Below are positions 1 to 6,720 of a DNA stretch of 51,999 bases, piece by piece. Position 1 is the first letter of the stretch. Every line of letters begins with the position of its first letter. Made by a program: the position numbers and the translations under genes. This stretch comes from Mycobacterium sp. 852002-50816_SCH5313054-b (GTDB taxonomy: Bacteria; Actinomycetota; Actinomycetes; Mycobacteriales; Mycobacteriaceae). Below the pieces are notes generated by a model that worked only from the letters and a program-made list of their open reading frames with translations, did not search any database and was not told the DNA's origin. The stretch lies in assembly GCF_001667185.1 (NCBI RefSeq), contig NZ_LZIC01000082.1, positions 1 to 51,999 of the forward strand. The letters run 5' to 3'.

Positions 1-1
1 T

Positions 2-529
2 CCTGGGCGCTGTGATCGCCGGTCTGCTCGTGGTGGCCACGGCCGTGCGGCTGCGGAGGGCACGAATGGGTCGCGGCATCGGGATAAGCCCTTGCGGCGC
101 AGCGCCAATGATCGCGCCCACGACCGTGCCGTGCGCGTCGCAGTCCGACAGGCCGTCCTCGCCCATGATGTAGTCACCACCGGGGACCACGGGCAATCGC
201 GGATTGGGCGAAATCCCGGTGTCGATGACGGCCACGGCCACGCCGTTGCCGGTGCTGTATTGCCACGCACGGCTGATGTTGAGCAGGTCGAAGCCGGGCG
301 CCATCTGCGAGACGTCCGGGGTCTTGACGGTGATCGGCGCCGAGCAACTGTTGGCGCGGCGCATCGGTTGGTCCGGCCGCGGCGGCCCGTCCGGTGGCGC
401 CAGTGCCGGATCGACCTTGGGGGGTGAAATGGCGTGGGCGGCAGGGATGTTGCCGGTGATAACGATTAGGATCAGGGCCGCGGCGATCGCGGCGGCCCGG
501 GTGCACGCTGGTTTCAGTGGCGAAGCCAC
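2..529 (-). CDS. mycP2: MycP2 mycosin (subtilisin-like protease), N-terminal part, interrupted
   Basis: Mycosins are membrane-anchored serine proteases required for ESX secretion complexes. The GTG start at 529 lies inside the end of eccD2 (16-bp overlap). Residues 1-33 form a signal peptide ending AHA, followed by a Pro-rich mature N-terminus. The catalytic Asp (VIDTG, D103) and His (DAHGT, H133) are present. Mycosin-like sequence continues to LIPMPRPI (about residue 155, position 65). After that the frame stays open to the window edge but reads an Arg/Ser/Thr-rich string with no mycosin character, because it is antisense to a plus-strand membrane helix. The catalytic Ser region is not seen. 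The gene is probably broken here by an inversion, or by a misassembly. Everything beyond position 1 is unknown. Confidence 0.7.
   Translation of the reverse strand, partial: MASPLKPACTRAAAIAAALILIVITGNIPAAHAISPPKVDPALAPPDGPPRPDQPMRRANSCSAPITVKTPDVSQMAPGFDLLNISRAWQYSTGNGVAVAVIDTGISPNPRLPVVPGGDYIMGEDGLSDCDAHGTVVGAIIGAAPQGLIPMPRPIRALRSRTAVATTSRPAITAPR
3..65 (+). pseudogene. Mycosin-like C-terminal membrane tail, inverted fragment
   Basis: Plus-strand frame 3 encodes a hydrophobic stretch (LGAVIAGLLVVATAV) followed at once by the basic run RLRRAR. This is how MycP proteins end: one transmembrane helix, then a short Arg-rich cytosolic tail. The frame then runs without a natural stop into the antisense of the mycP2 5' part and ends at a TAG at 171-173. 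The expected stop after the tail is therefore missing. The fragment lies opposite in strand to the mycP2 front part that begins at about 66. The simplest reading is the far end of mycP2 itself, flipped. A mycosin from another ESX locus is the alternative. Only 21 residues are visible, so family assignment rests on the membrane-plus-arginine pattern. Confidence 0.45.
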
Positions 530-2043
530 GTGAACAGCCCTCCCAGCGCGGCGGCGGCCGGCAATAACACGATCATGGCCAACACCTCAAGCCATTCGAC
601 GGTCAACCGGATCAACGGCCTGAACCGCGTCTCGGGCACCAAAAGCGCTGCGGCCAAACCCAATGCGGCGAAGGCCACCACCAGTGCAACCGGCCAGATC
701 AGCCCGGTCTCGAGACTCCTCGGGCCGGCCAGCGCGTACTTCACGACACCTGCGCACACCGCCGCGCAGGCGCCGCAGACCAGGGCGACCGCCTGGTACT
801 TGGCCGCGAACCCGCGGCCCTGCGTAATGAAGATGCCTACCACCAGGCCGGCCACCACCAGCGCCAGCCACGCCCAACGCCGGCCCGGCGCCAGGACGCC
901 CCACACCGCGACCGGCAGCACGGCCGACACCCCGACGCACAGGCCCACCTGAACCGCATTGACCAACCGCGCCGACGCGGCGATCGCCGCGCCGCGGGCG
1001 GTGATGTCGGTGAGTTCGTCGTCCTCGTCCTCGGTTTCGTTCGCGCTCACCGGCGATACGGTGTCCACCGGCATGCCCTCGCGCCGCGCGAACAGGTCAC
1101 GCCCCGTGATGGATCCGAAGTGCGGCGGTCGAACGCGCGCCACCCACAGCGCGATCGTCGGCGCCATTCGCACCAGCACGAGCACGCCGAACAGCACGCA
1201 GATCGACAGCACCTGCACCGACACCGGGCGGAACATCCGTGCGGCGGCCACCGCGGCCACGATCCCGCACACGGTCACCACGGCGGTCGCCGCCGCGGTC
1301 TGCCATCGTTTCCGGGTCGCCGCGCTGATCGCGATGGCGCCCAGGATCACCACCACGAGCCCGATCAGCGCGTGGGGGGCGCCCAGCTTCCCAGGCGGTG
1401 CGCAGCCGCCCGCGGCGGCCACCAAAAGCACCGTGAGCCAGGCGAACCCGCTGAACATGTCGCGCCGCTGCGGCCATCCCGCGAACACCACGGCGGCGGC
1501 GATCGCCAGGAGCACACCAACCCCGCCCGCGACGGCGGAGGGAATCAGGCTGTCGCTGAGGGCGCGTTCCCGCAGGGTCAGGCCCACCACCACACCGACC
1601 GCCATGGCCGCGATCACGATCGCCGTGTGCGCGGCGGTCAGCGCCGTCACCGGGGCGAACATCCGATCCCCGCCGTCGCGGCCGAGCCACTTGCCCATGG
1701 CCGCCAATGCCGTCGACAGCGATTCGTATTGCGGCTCAAAGGATTCGCCGTCGACGCGGGGCACCAGAACCAGCGTGTCGCCGTCCTGGACGCCGAGCTC
1801 GTCGAGGCTCTTGTTGATGTCCAGGCGCACCCCGTTGACCTTGTGCAGCTCGTAGCTGCCCGGCGGCAGCGCCACACCGTCGAATCCCTTGCGCTTCAGG
1901 TCGTCGCTGAGCAGCTCGACCATGCCCTCGAAGAAGCCTTCCACCGGTGTTCCCGCGGGGAACACCTGGGAGCACAGGTGCTTGTCGTAGGAAATGTTGA
2001 CCGCGCACCGGGCCGGGAAGGCAACCTTGTGGGGCGATGTCAC
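514..2043 (-). CDS. eccD2: EccD2, ESX-2 membrane channel component
   Basis: EccD is the multi-spanning core subunit of the type VII inner-membrane complex. The 509 residues match the length I recall for EccD2. Residues about 10-95 look like the cytosolic ubiquitin-like domain (ending DGDTLVLVPR). From about residue 130 onward there are roughly eleven hydrophobic helices. Between the first and second helix groups, near residue 334, sits an acidic cytosolic loop (ETEDEDDELTD). The GTG start at 2043 forms a GTGA overlap with the stop of the ParA-like gene upstream. The stop overlaps the mycP2 start, so translation of the three is probably coupled. EccD2 rather than another EccD is inferred from gene order and the pcnA neighbour. 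Confidence 0.93.
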   Translation of the reverse strand: MTSPHKVAFPARCAVNISYDKHLCSQVFPAGTPVEGFFEGMVELLSDDLKRKGFDGVALPPGSYELHKVNGVRLDINKSLDELGVQDGDTLVLVPRVDGESFEPQYESLSTALAAMGKWLGRDGGDRMFAPVTALTAAHTAIVIAAMAVGVVVGLTLRERALSDSLIPSAVAGGVGVLLAIAAAVVFAGWPQRRDMFSGFAWLTVLLVAAAGGCAPPGKLGAPHALIGLVVVILGAIAISAATRKRWQTAAATAVVTVCGIVAAVAAARMFRPVSVQVLSICVLFGVLVLVRMAPTIALWVARVRPPHFGSITGRDLFARREGMPVDTVSPVSANETEDEDDELTDITARGAAIAASARLVNAVQVGLCVGVSAVLPVAVWGVLAPGRRWAWLALVVAGLVVGIFITQGRGFAAKYQAVALVCGACAAVCAGVVKYALAGPRSLETGLIWPVALVVAFAALGLAAALLVPETRFRPLIRLTVEWLEVLAMIVLLPAAAALGGLFTWLRH

Positions 2044-3086
2044 TGCTGGGCCCTCTCCGCTCCGGCCTCCGGCACGTATTTGTCGGCCAGCCCGGCGGTG
2101 ATCTCGAACAGCCGCAGCCGCGACTTCTTCTTCAGCTCGTGGACCGTGTCAATGATCCCGCCCTTGGCGAGGTGCGGATCGAACGGCATCACCTCCACGG
2201 TCGCGCCGACCTTGGTGAACCGCTCGGTCAAGTAGGCCAAGGCGTCCTTGTCGACGGCGCTGTCGGCGTGGTTGATGATCACGGTGCTGTGCGACACCAA
2301 CTCGTGATAGCCCTGGGCGCTGAGGAAGTCGATGGCACGCAGCACCGGACGGGAACGGTCCGCGGTGATCCCCGAAACGAACACCAGGGTGTCGGTGTTG
2401 TCCAGGACGGTTTTCATGACGGGGTGTTCGAGGTCCGGGGCGGTGTCGACCACCATGACGTTGTGGGTCCGTCGCAGCCGCGCCAGCACCCCGGCGAACA
2501 TCGCCGGCACCAGCGGCCTGGGTTGGTCGGATGTCCGGTTACCGGCCAGCACGTCCAGTCCGACCACGTTTTGCCCCAGGTGTTCCCGGATGTCCGCGTA
2601 GCCCTGCACGTCGGTGTCGTTGATGATGGCGGTGTAGTCGCCGGGCGGCGACTCGTCGATGCGGTCCGCCAGGGTGCCGAAGCCAGGAACCGCGTCGATC
2701 GCGATCACGTTGGTCGGCCGGCATTCGCGGAAGACGCCACCGATGCACGCGGCCATCGTCGAGACCCCGACCCCGCCCTTGCCGGAGACCAAGGTGATCA
2801 CGAATTGTCGACGAATGTGCCGCCGGATGCGTTCTTTTAATTCGCGATAATGGCGTTCGCCCGGCGATTCCCCGAGATTTATTTTATGGAACGAAAGGTT
2901 ATAAATGAATTTCCGCCAACCCGAGCCCGGGGGAATTTTTCGGGGCGCGGCTAAATCGGTAATACGCATGGTGTCCGATACCGAATCCCGGTGGCGCACC
3001 GCTGGCGGATCCCCCCGCCCAAGCCTCTCTTCGTCAAACATATTGGGGTCATTCCAAGGTGTCGTCACGACCGTCGATGCTAACAC
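2040..3086 (-). CDS. ESX-2 ParA/MinD-like protein with altered P-loop (Rv3888c-like)
   Basis: This 348-residue protein is the ESX-2 counterpart of the EspI-type ATPase found in ESX loci. The ParA-fold start is clear (VITLVSGKGGVGVSTMAA). The deviant Walker A of this family should read KGGxGKT/S. Here the P-loop lysine is valine (codon 2763-2765, about V108), while the first signature lysine is kept. Further ParA features are IDAVPGFGTLADR and the switch-like VVDTAPDLEHPVMK. The N-terminal 85 residues are polar and probably flexible. The GTG start at 3086 is the longest choice; ATG codons further in are possible. It ends in a GTGA overlap with eccD2. ATPase activity is doubtful given the missing lysine. 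Confidence 0.85.
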   Translation of the reverse strand: MLASTVVTTPWNDPNMFDEERLGRGDPPAVRHRDSVSDTMRITDLAAPRKIPPGSGWRKFIYNLSFHKINLGESPGERHYRELKERIRRHIRRQFVITLVSGKGGVGVSTMAACIGGVFRECRPTNVIAIDAVPGFGTLADRIDESPPGDYTAIINDTDVQGYADIREHLGQNVVGLDVLAGNRTSDQPRPLVPAMFAGVLARLRRTHNVMVVDTAPDLEHPVMKTVLDNTDTLVFVSGITADRSRPVLRAIDFLSAQGYHELVSHSTVIINHADSAVDKDALAYLTERFTKVGATVEVMPFDPHLAKGGIIDTVHELKKKSRLRLFEITAGLADKYVPEAGAERAQQ

Positions 3087-3194
3087 GATTCACGATAGGC
3101 CGTTTCCGCGATCACTAAACCTCGGAGTGCATTAGAACCGGGTTCGGCTTCACCATTCCCATGATTGGTGTAACGGTCACTTTTGCCGCGTGGA

Positions 3195-4025
3195 TCAGAC
3201 GACGCGCCGGTAGGAGTACCACTCCTCGCCGGCGGGCAGGTTTTGGATGAGTCGCTGCACGGCCGCCGCGATGTCGCTGCGTGACCCCGGTGAGAGGACC
3301 TGGTAGCGCCGCCCGCCCGAAGTCATGCCTTCCACGCAGACCCGGCCGGCCGCGGTGTCGACGATGGCCACCGCCGACTCCCCTATCGCGAGGCGGGCCG
3401 TTCTGTCCGGGCCGACACCGGCTTGCACCGCGACGATGGCCGCGGATGCCGACCGTCCGGGATCGGCGGCCATGGTGACGATGTGCAGTTGGTCGACATC
3501 CAAACGCTGCTTGAGCAGAAACGATTTCAGGCTGCCGGCGTCGTGCACCGACTCCAGCAGCTCCTTGGTGTCCACGGTGACCGGTCGGAGCGGCGCGGCT
3601 TCGGCGACCCCGCACAGCCGCTCGACCTGCCCCACCACCAGCTCGGTGGCAGTCGCCGACTCGCTGGCGGTACCGGCCGGGTACAGACGCACCAGGTTGC
3701 CGTGGCGTTCCAAAACCACCCACCAGGTGGCGAACCGGCAGACGGCCGCCCGCGTCGGATCCCGGCCCGGCACATTGATGTTCAGCAGCAAACCGAGGTC
3801 GCGCCGCAAGAGCACGGTCAACCATTCCCGAATCATCGGATCGGCGTTGCCGGCCTCGTCGAGGGCGCCGCAGGCTTTCAGTTCCGCGACCACCGGGTGG
3901 CGCAGCGCGAGCTCCGGGGTTTCCAGCCGGGGCAGCAAGGGCCGCAACCCCAGCTCGGGGCACAGCTGCTCCACCCCGGTCACCGCCTGCAATACCCACA
4001 GGCCATCGATCGTCGTTGTCAGCAC
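3195..4025 (-). CDS. espG2: EspG2, PE/PPE-specific secretion chaperone
   Basis: EspG proteins bind the tip of a PPE protein in a PE/PPE heterodimer in the cytosol and deliver the pair to the ESX machine. The 276 residues equal the EspG2 length I recall. It begins GTG CTG ACA and has the EspG-type N-terminal strand-helix pattern (DGLWVLQAVTGVEQLCPELGL), a central beta-rich part, and the C-terminal SGGRRYQVLSPGSRSDIAAAVQRLI that is typical of the family. It sits 118 bp downstream of esxC, in the usual esx-espG order. The PE36/PPE69 pair about 900-2400 bp upstream is its likely cargo. Assignment to system 2 is by context. Confidence 0.9.
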   Translation of the reverse strand: MLTTTIDGLWVLQAVTGVEQLCPELGLRPLLPRLETPELALRHPVVAELKACGALDEAGNADPMIREWLTVLLRRDLGLLLNINVPGRDPTRAAVCRFATWWVVLERHGNLVRLYPAGTASESATATELVVGQVERLCGVAEAAPLRPVTVDTKELLESVHDAGSLKSFLLKQRLDVDQLHIVTMAADPGRSASAAIVAVQAGVGPDRTARLAIGESAVAIVDTAAGRVCVEGMTSGGRRYQVLSPGSRSDIAAAVQRLIQNLPAGEEWYSYRRVV

Positions 4026-4143
4026 GCCACTTTCACCTCAGACAGGTCGCCGGCCACACCAAAGGTGGGGCACATGCAAGGCGTCGGCGCCCCACCTTGG
4101 TCTTCGCCCCGACGACACGACAGTGCCGCTGGGGCAGGCGATT

Positions 4144-4431
4144 TCAGAAAAGGCGGCTGATGTTGGTATCGGTCTGGATCGCTGCATCGAGCACGTGGCC
4201 GGTCGTCTGACCGTGCTGGCGCACCGTGTCGATGAGGCCTTGCAGGCCCGACAACATCTGGTATTGCGCGTCGAAGAACCCCGTCGCGCCGTGCCCTGCG
4301 AAGAACTCCTGAAGCGAGTTGGTCTTGTTCGCCACGTCCGCGTGGATTGCGTCGAGCTGACCGGCCCGGGATCCGACATCGGCCGCGAAGTCGGCCACGG
4401 GGCCCGGGTTGTAAGCGATGGGACCTGTCAT
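4144..4431 (-). CDS. esxC: EsxC, WXG100-family secreted protein
   Basis: This is a 95-residue helical-hairpin protein of the Esx family, the partner of EsxD. The turn normally marked by W-x-G reads ATGFFDAQ (about residues 49-56), so the tryptophan is replaced by aromatic Phe residues, as in EsxC of M. tuberculosis. The remaining sequence, for example VGSRAGQLDAI and LSGLQGLIDTV, follows the family closely. It has no Y-x3-D/E secretion motif. The ATG at 4431 has a good ribosome-binding site (AAGGA, about 6 bases upstream). It lies 33 bp downstream of esxD and should be cotranscribed. Confidence 0.93.
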   Translation of the reverse strand: MTGPIAYNPGPVADFAADVGSRAGQLDAIHADVANKTNSLQEFFAGHGATGFFDAQYQMLSGLQGLIDTVRQHGQTTGHVLDAAIQTDTNISRLF

Positions 4432-4464
4432 GGTTTTTCCTTTCTGAAGCGAAATGGGTTGCGA

Positions 4465-4788
4465 CTAAGCGAGATTTTGGGCGCTGCCACCGAACAGCGC
4501 GCGGAACGCGTGCTGCGAGTCGGCCTCGTGGCCTTCCATCAGCGCCGCGGCCTGCTTGAGGCCCTCGGCCAGCCGGGTGCCGCCCGTCAAGACCTTGTTG
4601 AGGTCATTCGATACTTCGGACGCCGTCATATGGGAGGCGACCACGGCGTCGCCCGACCAGGTCGACGGGTTCATGACGTTTTCTTGGTTGGCCAGGTAGC
4701 CCTGGGCGATCGCAATCGCATGTTCCATGTGCGCTTGAATCGCATCACTCGTGCTTCGCAGCATGTTTGCATCGACAACAATTGACAC
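4465..4788 (-). CDS. esxD: EsxD, WXG100-family secreted protein
   Basis: This is a 107-residue Esx protein that should form a heterodimer with EsxC. The hairpin turn motif is present as STWSGDA (W at about residue 44). The helices on either side include HAIAIAQGYLANQENV and SNDLNKVLTGGTRLAEGLKQAA. The C-terminus (GHEADSQHAFRALFGG) has no Y-x3-D/E. The GTG start at 4788 is preceded by GGAGAT at good spacing. It follows the PPE gene after a T-rich, 128-bp gap that may contain a second promoter or a processing site; no clear promoter boxes were found. Length and order match esxD of ESX-2. Confidence 0.93.
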   Translation of the reverse strand: MSIVVDANMLRSTSDAIQAHMEHAIAIAQGYLANQENVMNPSTWSGDAVVASHMTASEVSNDLNKVLTGGTRLAEGLKQAAALMEGHEADSQHAFRALFGGSAQNLA

Positions 4789-4916
4789 GGTTGGTATCTC
4801 CTAATCCGGTTATGCGGTTTCCTGTTTTGTTTTGTCCCCGTTGGTTTCTCGGGGGGATGCGTCGAAGTGTATGGCGGCGGTCGCGATGTGTCGATTCACC
4901 CGCTGAGCAGGCCTTT

Positions 4917-6113
4917 TCAGACTCTTTCGTCGACCACGCGCACCGTGGCTGGTTGTTCGGATTTCTTGTGGGACCCGCCGTGGCCGCCGGCCGAATGGCC
5001 CACCGGCATGCCGCCGACGCCGCTGCCGCCCGCCGCCGTTGTCGTCGTCGGGGACCGCACCGAGTCGACACCCAGCGCCCCGCTGGGACGCAGCCCCACC
5101 GGGCGGCCACCGCTGCCGGACTCGAACGCGCTGACCGGGCGAGTGAAGGTGGTCGCGGGCATCCCGGCACCGCCGAGCGAGGCTCCGCCACCGCCGACGC
5201 CGCCCGCCGCGCTTGGCGCCGCGGATACCGCACTGACCGCCGAGGCCGGTGCCCCGGCGCCGGCACCCAGTGCGCCGGGGTTGGCGAACATGCCCATCAT
5301 CGACTGCAGCGGCTGCATCGCGCTCATCGGCGCCTGCATCAGCTGCGAGGGAGCCTGCAGAGCCTGCGGAACCGCGCCCATCAGCGACTGCACCGGCTGC
5401 ATGAACGTACCCAACTGGCCGCCGATGTCCTGGCCGCCCGACGCCGCATGGCCCGCGCCTTGGGTCCCCGACTGGACTCCCTGGTAGGCCGCGCGCATCC
5501 CGTCGCCGGCCGCGGCGTCACCCGCAGCCTGACCGATCGTCGCGGCCGCCTCCGCCGGAGCGGCCGGCGAGGCGCCCATCGTCGCCAACGGGGGCGGGAT
5601 CGCCAGGCTCTCGGCCAGCCCGGCGAGGATGGCGCCGTAACTCGCGCCGACCGCCGAGTTGTTGGGCCACATCACCCCGAAGTACTCGGTGTCGAGCGAG
5701 ATGATCCGCGGGGTCAAGGTCCACAACACGCTGGGATTGGCGATGTTGTCGGCCGCCTCCTCGTCACGGTTGGCGTTGCACTCGGGCGCCGGACGCATGG
5801 CGGAGTTCGCCATCTGGTAGGCCGACACCGCGGCCGCGACCACCGCCGGCTTGACGTCCACCCAGCCGGCCAGCCCGTGCAGCGACGCGTTGAGCGCCGT
5901 GGCGCTCGCGGCAGAACCCGCCGACCCCAGCCCCTGCCAGCTTGCGGAGGTCACGACGGTGTTGATCATCGACGCGCTGGCCGAAGCATGGTGACTGGCG
6001 CCCAAGGCCGTCCAGGCCGCTTGGTTGGCCAACACGGTGGCCACCCCGGTGCCGGTCTTGAGCAGCAGGTCGTTTGCTTCGGGTGGACGCGCCGCCCACC
6101 CCGGGTCGGGCAT
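4917..6113 (-). CDS. PPE69: PPE family protein (PPE69-like)
   Basis: This 398-residue PPE protein is paired with the PE gene just upstream (9-bp gap) and is a likely ESX-2 substrate recognised by EspG2. The PPE motif is at residues 10-12. A W-x-G (SWQGLG, W59) marks the hairpin turn. The N-terminal helical domain runs to about residue 185 and includes the ITLDTEYFGVMWPNN-like segment. The remainder is low-complexity Ala/Gly/Met/Gln sequence (MQPVQSLMGAVPQALQ, MSAMQPLQSMMGMF), then a Gly/Ser/Pro-rich tail ending in a basic His-rich part. It is a PPE of the short ESX-associated class, without MPTR or PPW repeats. PPE69 is inferred from position and length. Confidence 0.9.
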   Translation of the reverse strand: MPDPGWAARPPEANDLLLKTGTGVATVLANQAAWTALGASHHASASASMINTVVTSASWQGLGSAGSAASATALNASLHGLAGWVDVKPAVVAAAVSAYQMANSAMRPAPECNANRDEEAADNIANPSVLWTLTPRIISLDTEYFGVMWPNNSAVGASYGAILAGLAESLAIPPPLATMGASPAAPAEAAATIGQAAGDAAAGDGMRAAYQGVQSGTQGAGHAASGGQDIGGQLGTFMQPVQSLMGAVPQALQAPSQLMQAPMSAMQPLQSMMGMFANPGALGAGAGAPASAVSAVSAAPSAAGGVGGGGASLGGAGMPATTFTRPVSAFESGSGGRPVGLRPSGALGVDSVRSPTTTTAAGGSGVGGMPVGHSAGGHGGSHKKSEQPATVRVVDERV

Positions 6114-6122
6114 AAGTGCCGC

Positions 6123-6422
6123 TTACAGCCCGAGCGTCAAGGCGCGCGCGGCCTCGGTAGCGGTGTAGACGCACGCCGAGATGCTCTGGGTTCCGGCGAA
6201 CAATCCGCGCTGCACGGCGTGCTCCTGGACGACACCTAGGTAGGCGCCGCCGCACGCGTTCAGCGCCGTGGCGAACAGTGCCGAGTCGGGGTCATTGCCC
6301 ATCGGTAGGGTGCCAAGCAATGCCGGCGCGGCCGCCGCGGCCGCCCCTTCAACTTCTGCGCTGACCGCCGATTCGGCCCCCGCTGAGCTCAAAACGGCTT
6401 CGGGCGGTACGACAAACGACAT
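6123..6422 (-). CDS. PE36: PE family protein (PE36-like)
   Basis: This 99-residue PE protein consists of the PE domain only, with no long tail. The PE motif is near the N-terminus (MSFVVPPEAV). The Y-x3-D/E secretion signal is present as YTATE (Y86-E90), placed after the second helix as expected for the PE partner of a PE/PPE dimer. The ATG at 6422 has a strong ribosome-binding site (GGAGGGAATC before ATG). It is the first gene after a 298-bp gap below eccC2, so it may start its own transcript covering PE36-PPE69-esxD-esxC. I recall M. tuberculosis PE36 as shorter (about 77 residues). Confidence 0.88.
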   Translation of the reverse strand: MSFVVPPEAVLSSAGAESAVSAEVEGAAAAAAPALLGTLPMGNDPDSALFATALNACGGAYLGVVQEHAVQRGLFAGTQSISACVYTATEAARALTLGL

Positions 6423-6720
6423 GATTCCCTCCGAACATCTCGCAGCCGGTCTCTGCGAATGTCGGCCAGTCTAGTGCCTACCCGCAGATCGCGTATTCAC
6501 AATTCTTATCTGCTGATCTGGCCGCTATCAAATTCGTGAAGGATCGGCGTTCTGGCGCAATTATACTGGCGTCGAATTAATGCCACTTCTACCCCAGCTG
6601 CCGCTGTCGCCACTCCTGCAACGACCGTCACGCTCTGTTGCATATGGTGGGTGACAACTGCTGGCAGGCTGCCACTTTCGGGATGCACACGCTGAAATTG
6701 CCATTTTCAGAATTGGCCCG
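6423..6720. other. eccC2-PE36 intergenic region
   Basis: This gap of about 298 bp has no convincing coding sequence; the short open frames lack ribosome-binding sites and family character. It is less GC-rich than its surroundings (for example the stretch 6496-6580). It is the largest gap in the ESX block and the natural place for a promoter driving the PE/PPE-esx substrate genes separately from the machine genes. I could not identify defined -35/-10 boxes. Confidence 0.4.

Noticed and set aside
1120..2235. Plus-strand 371-codon frame opposite eccD2
   Set aside because: His/Arg/Gly-rich composition typical of antisense frames in GC-rich genes; no motifs.
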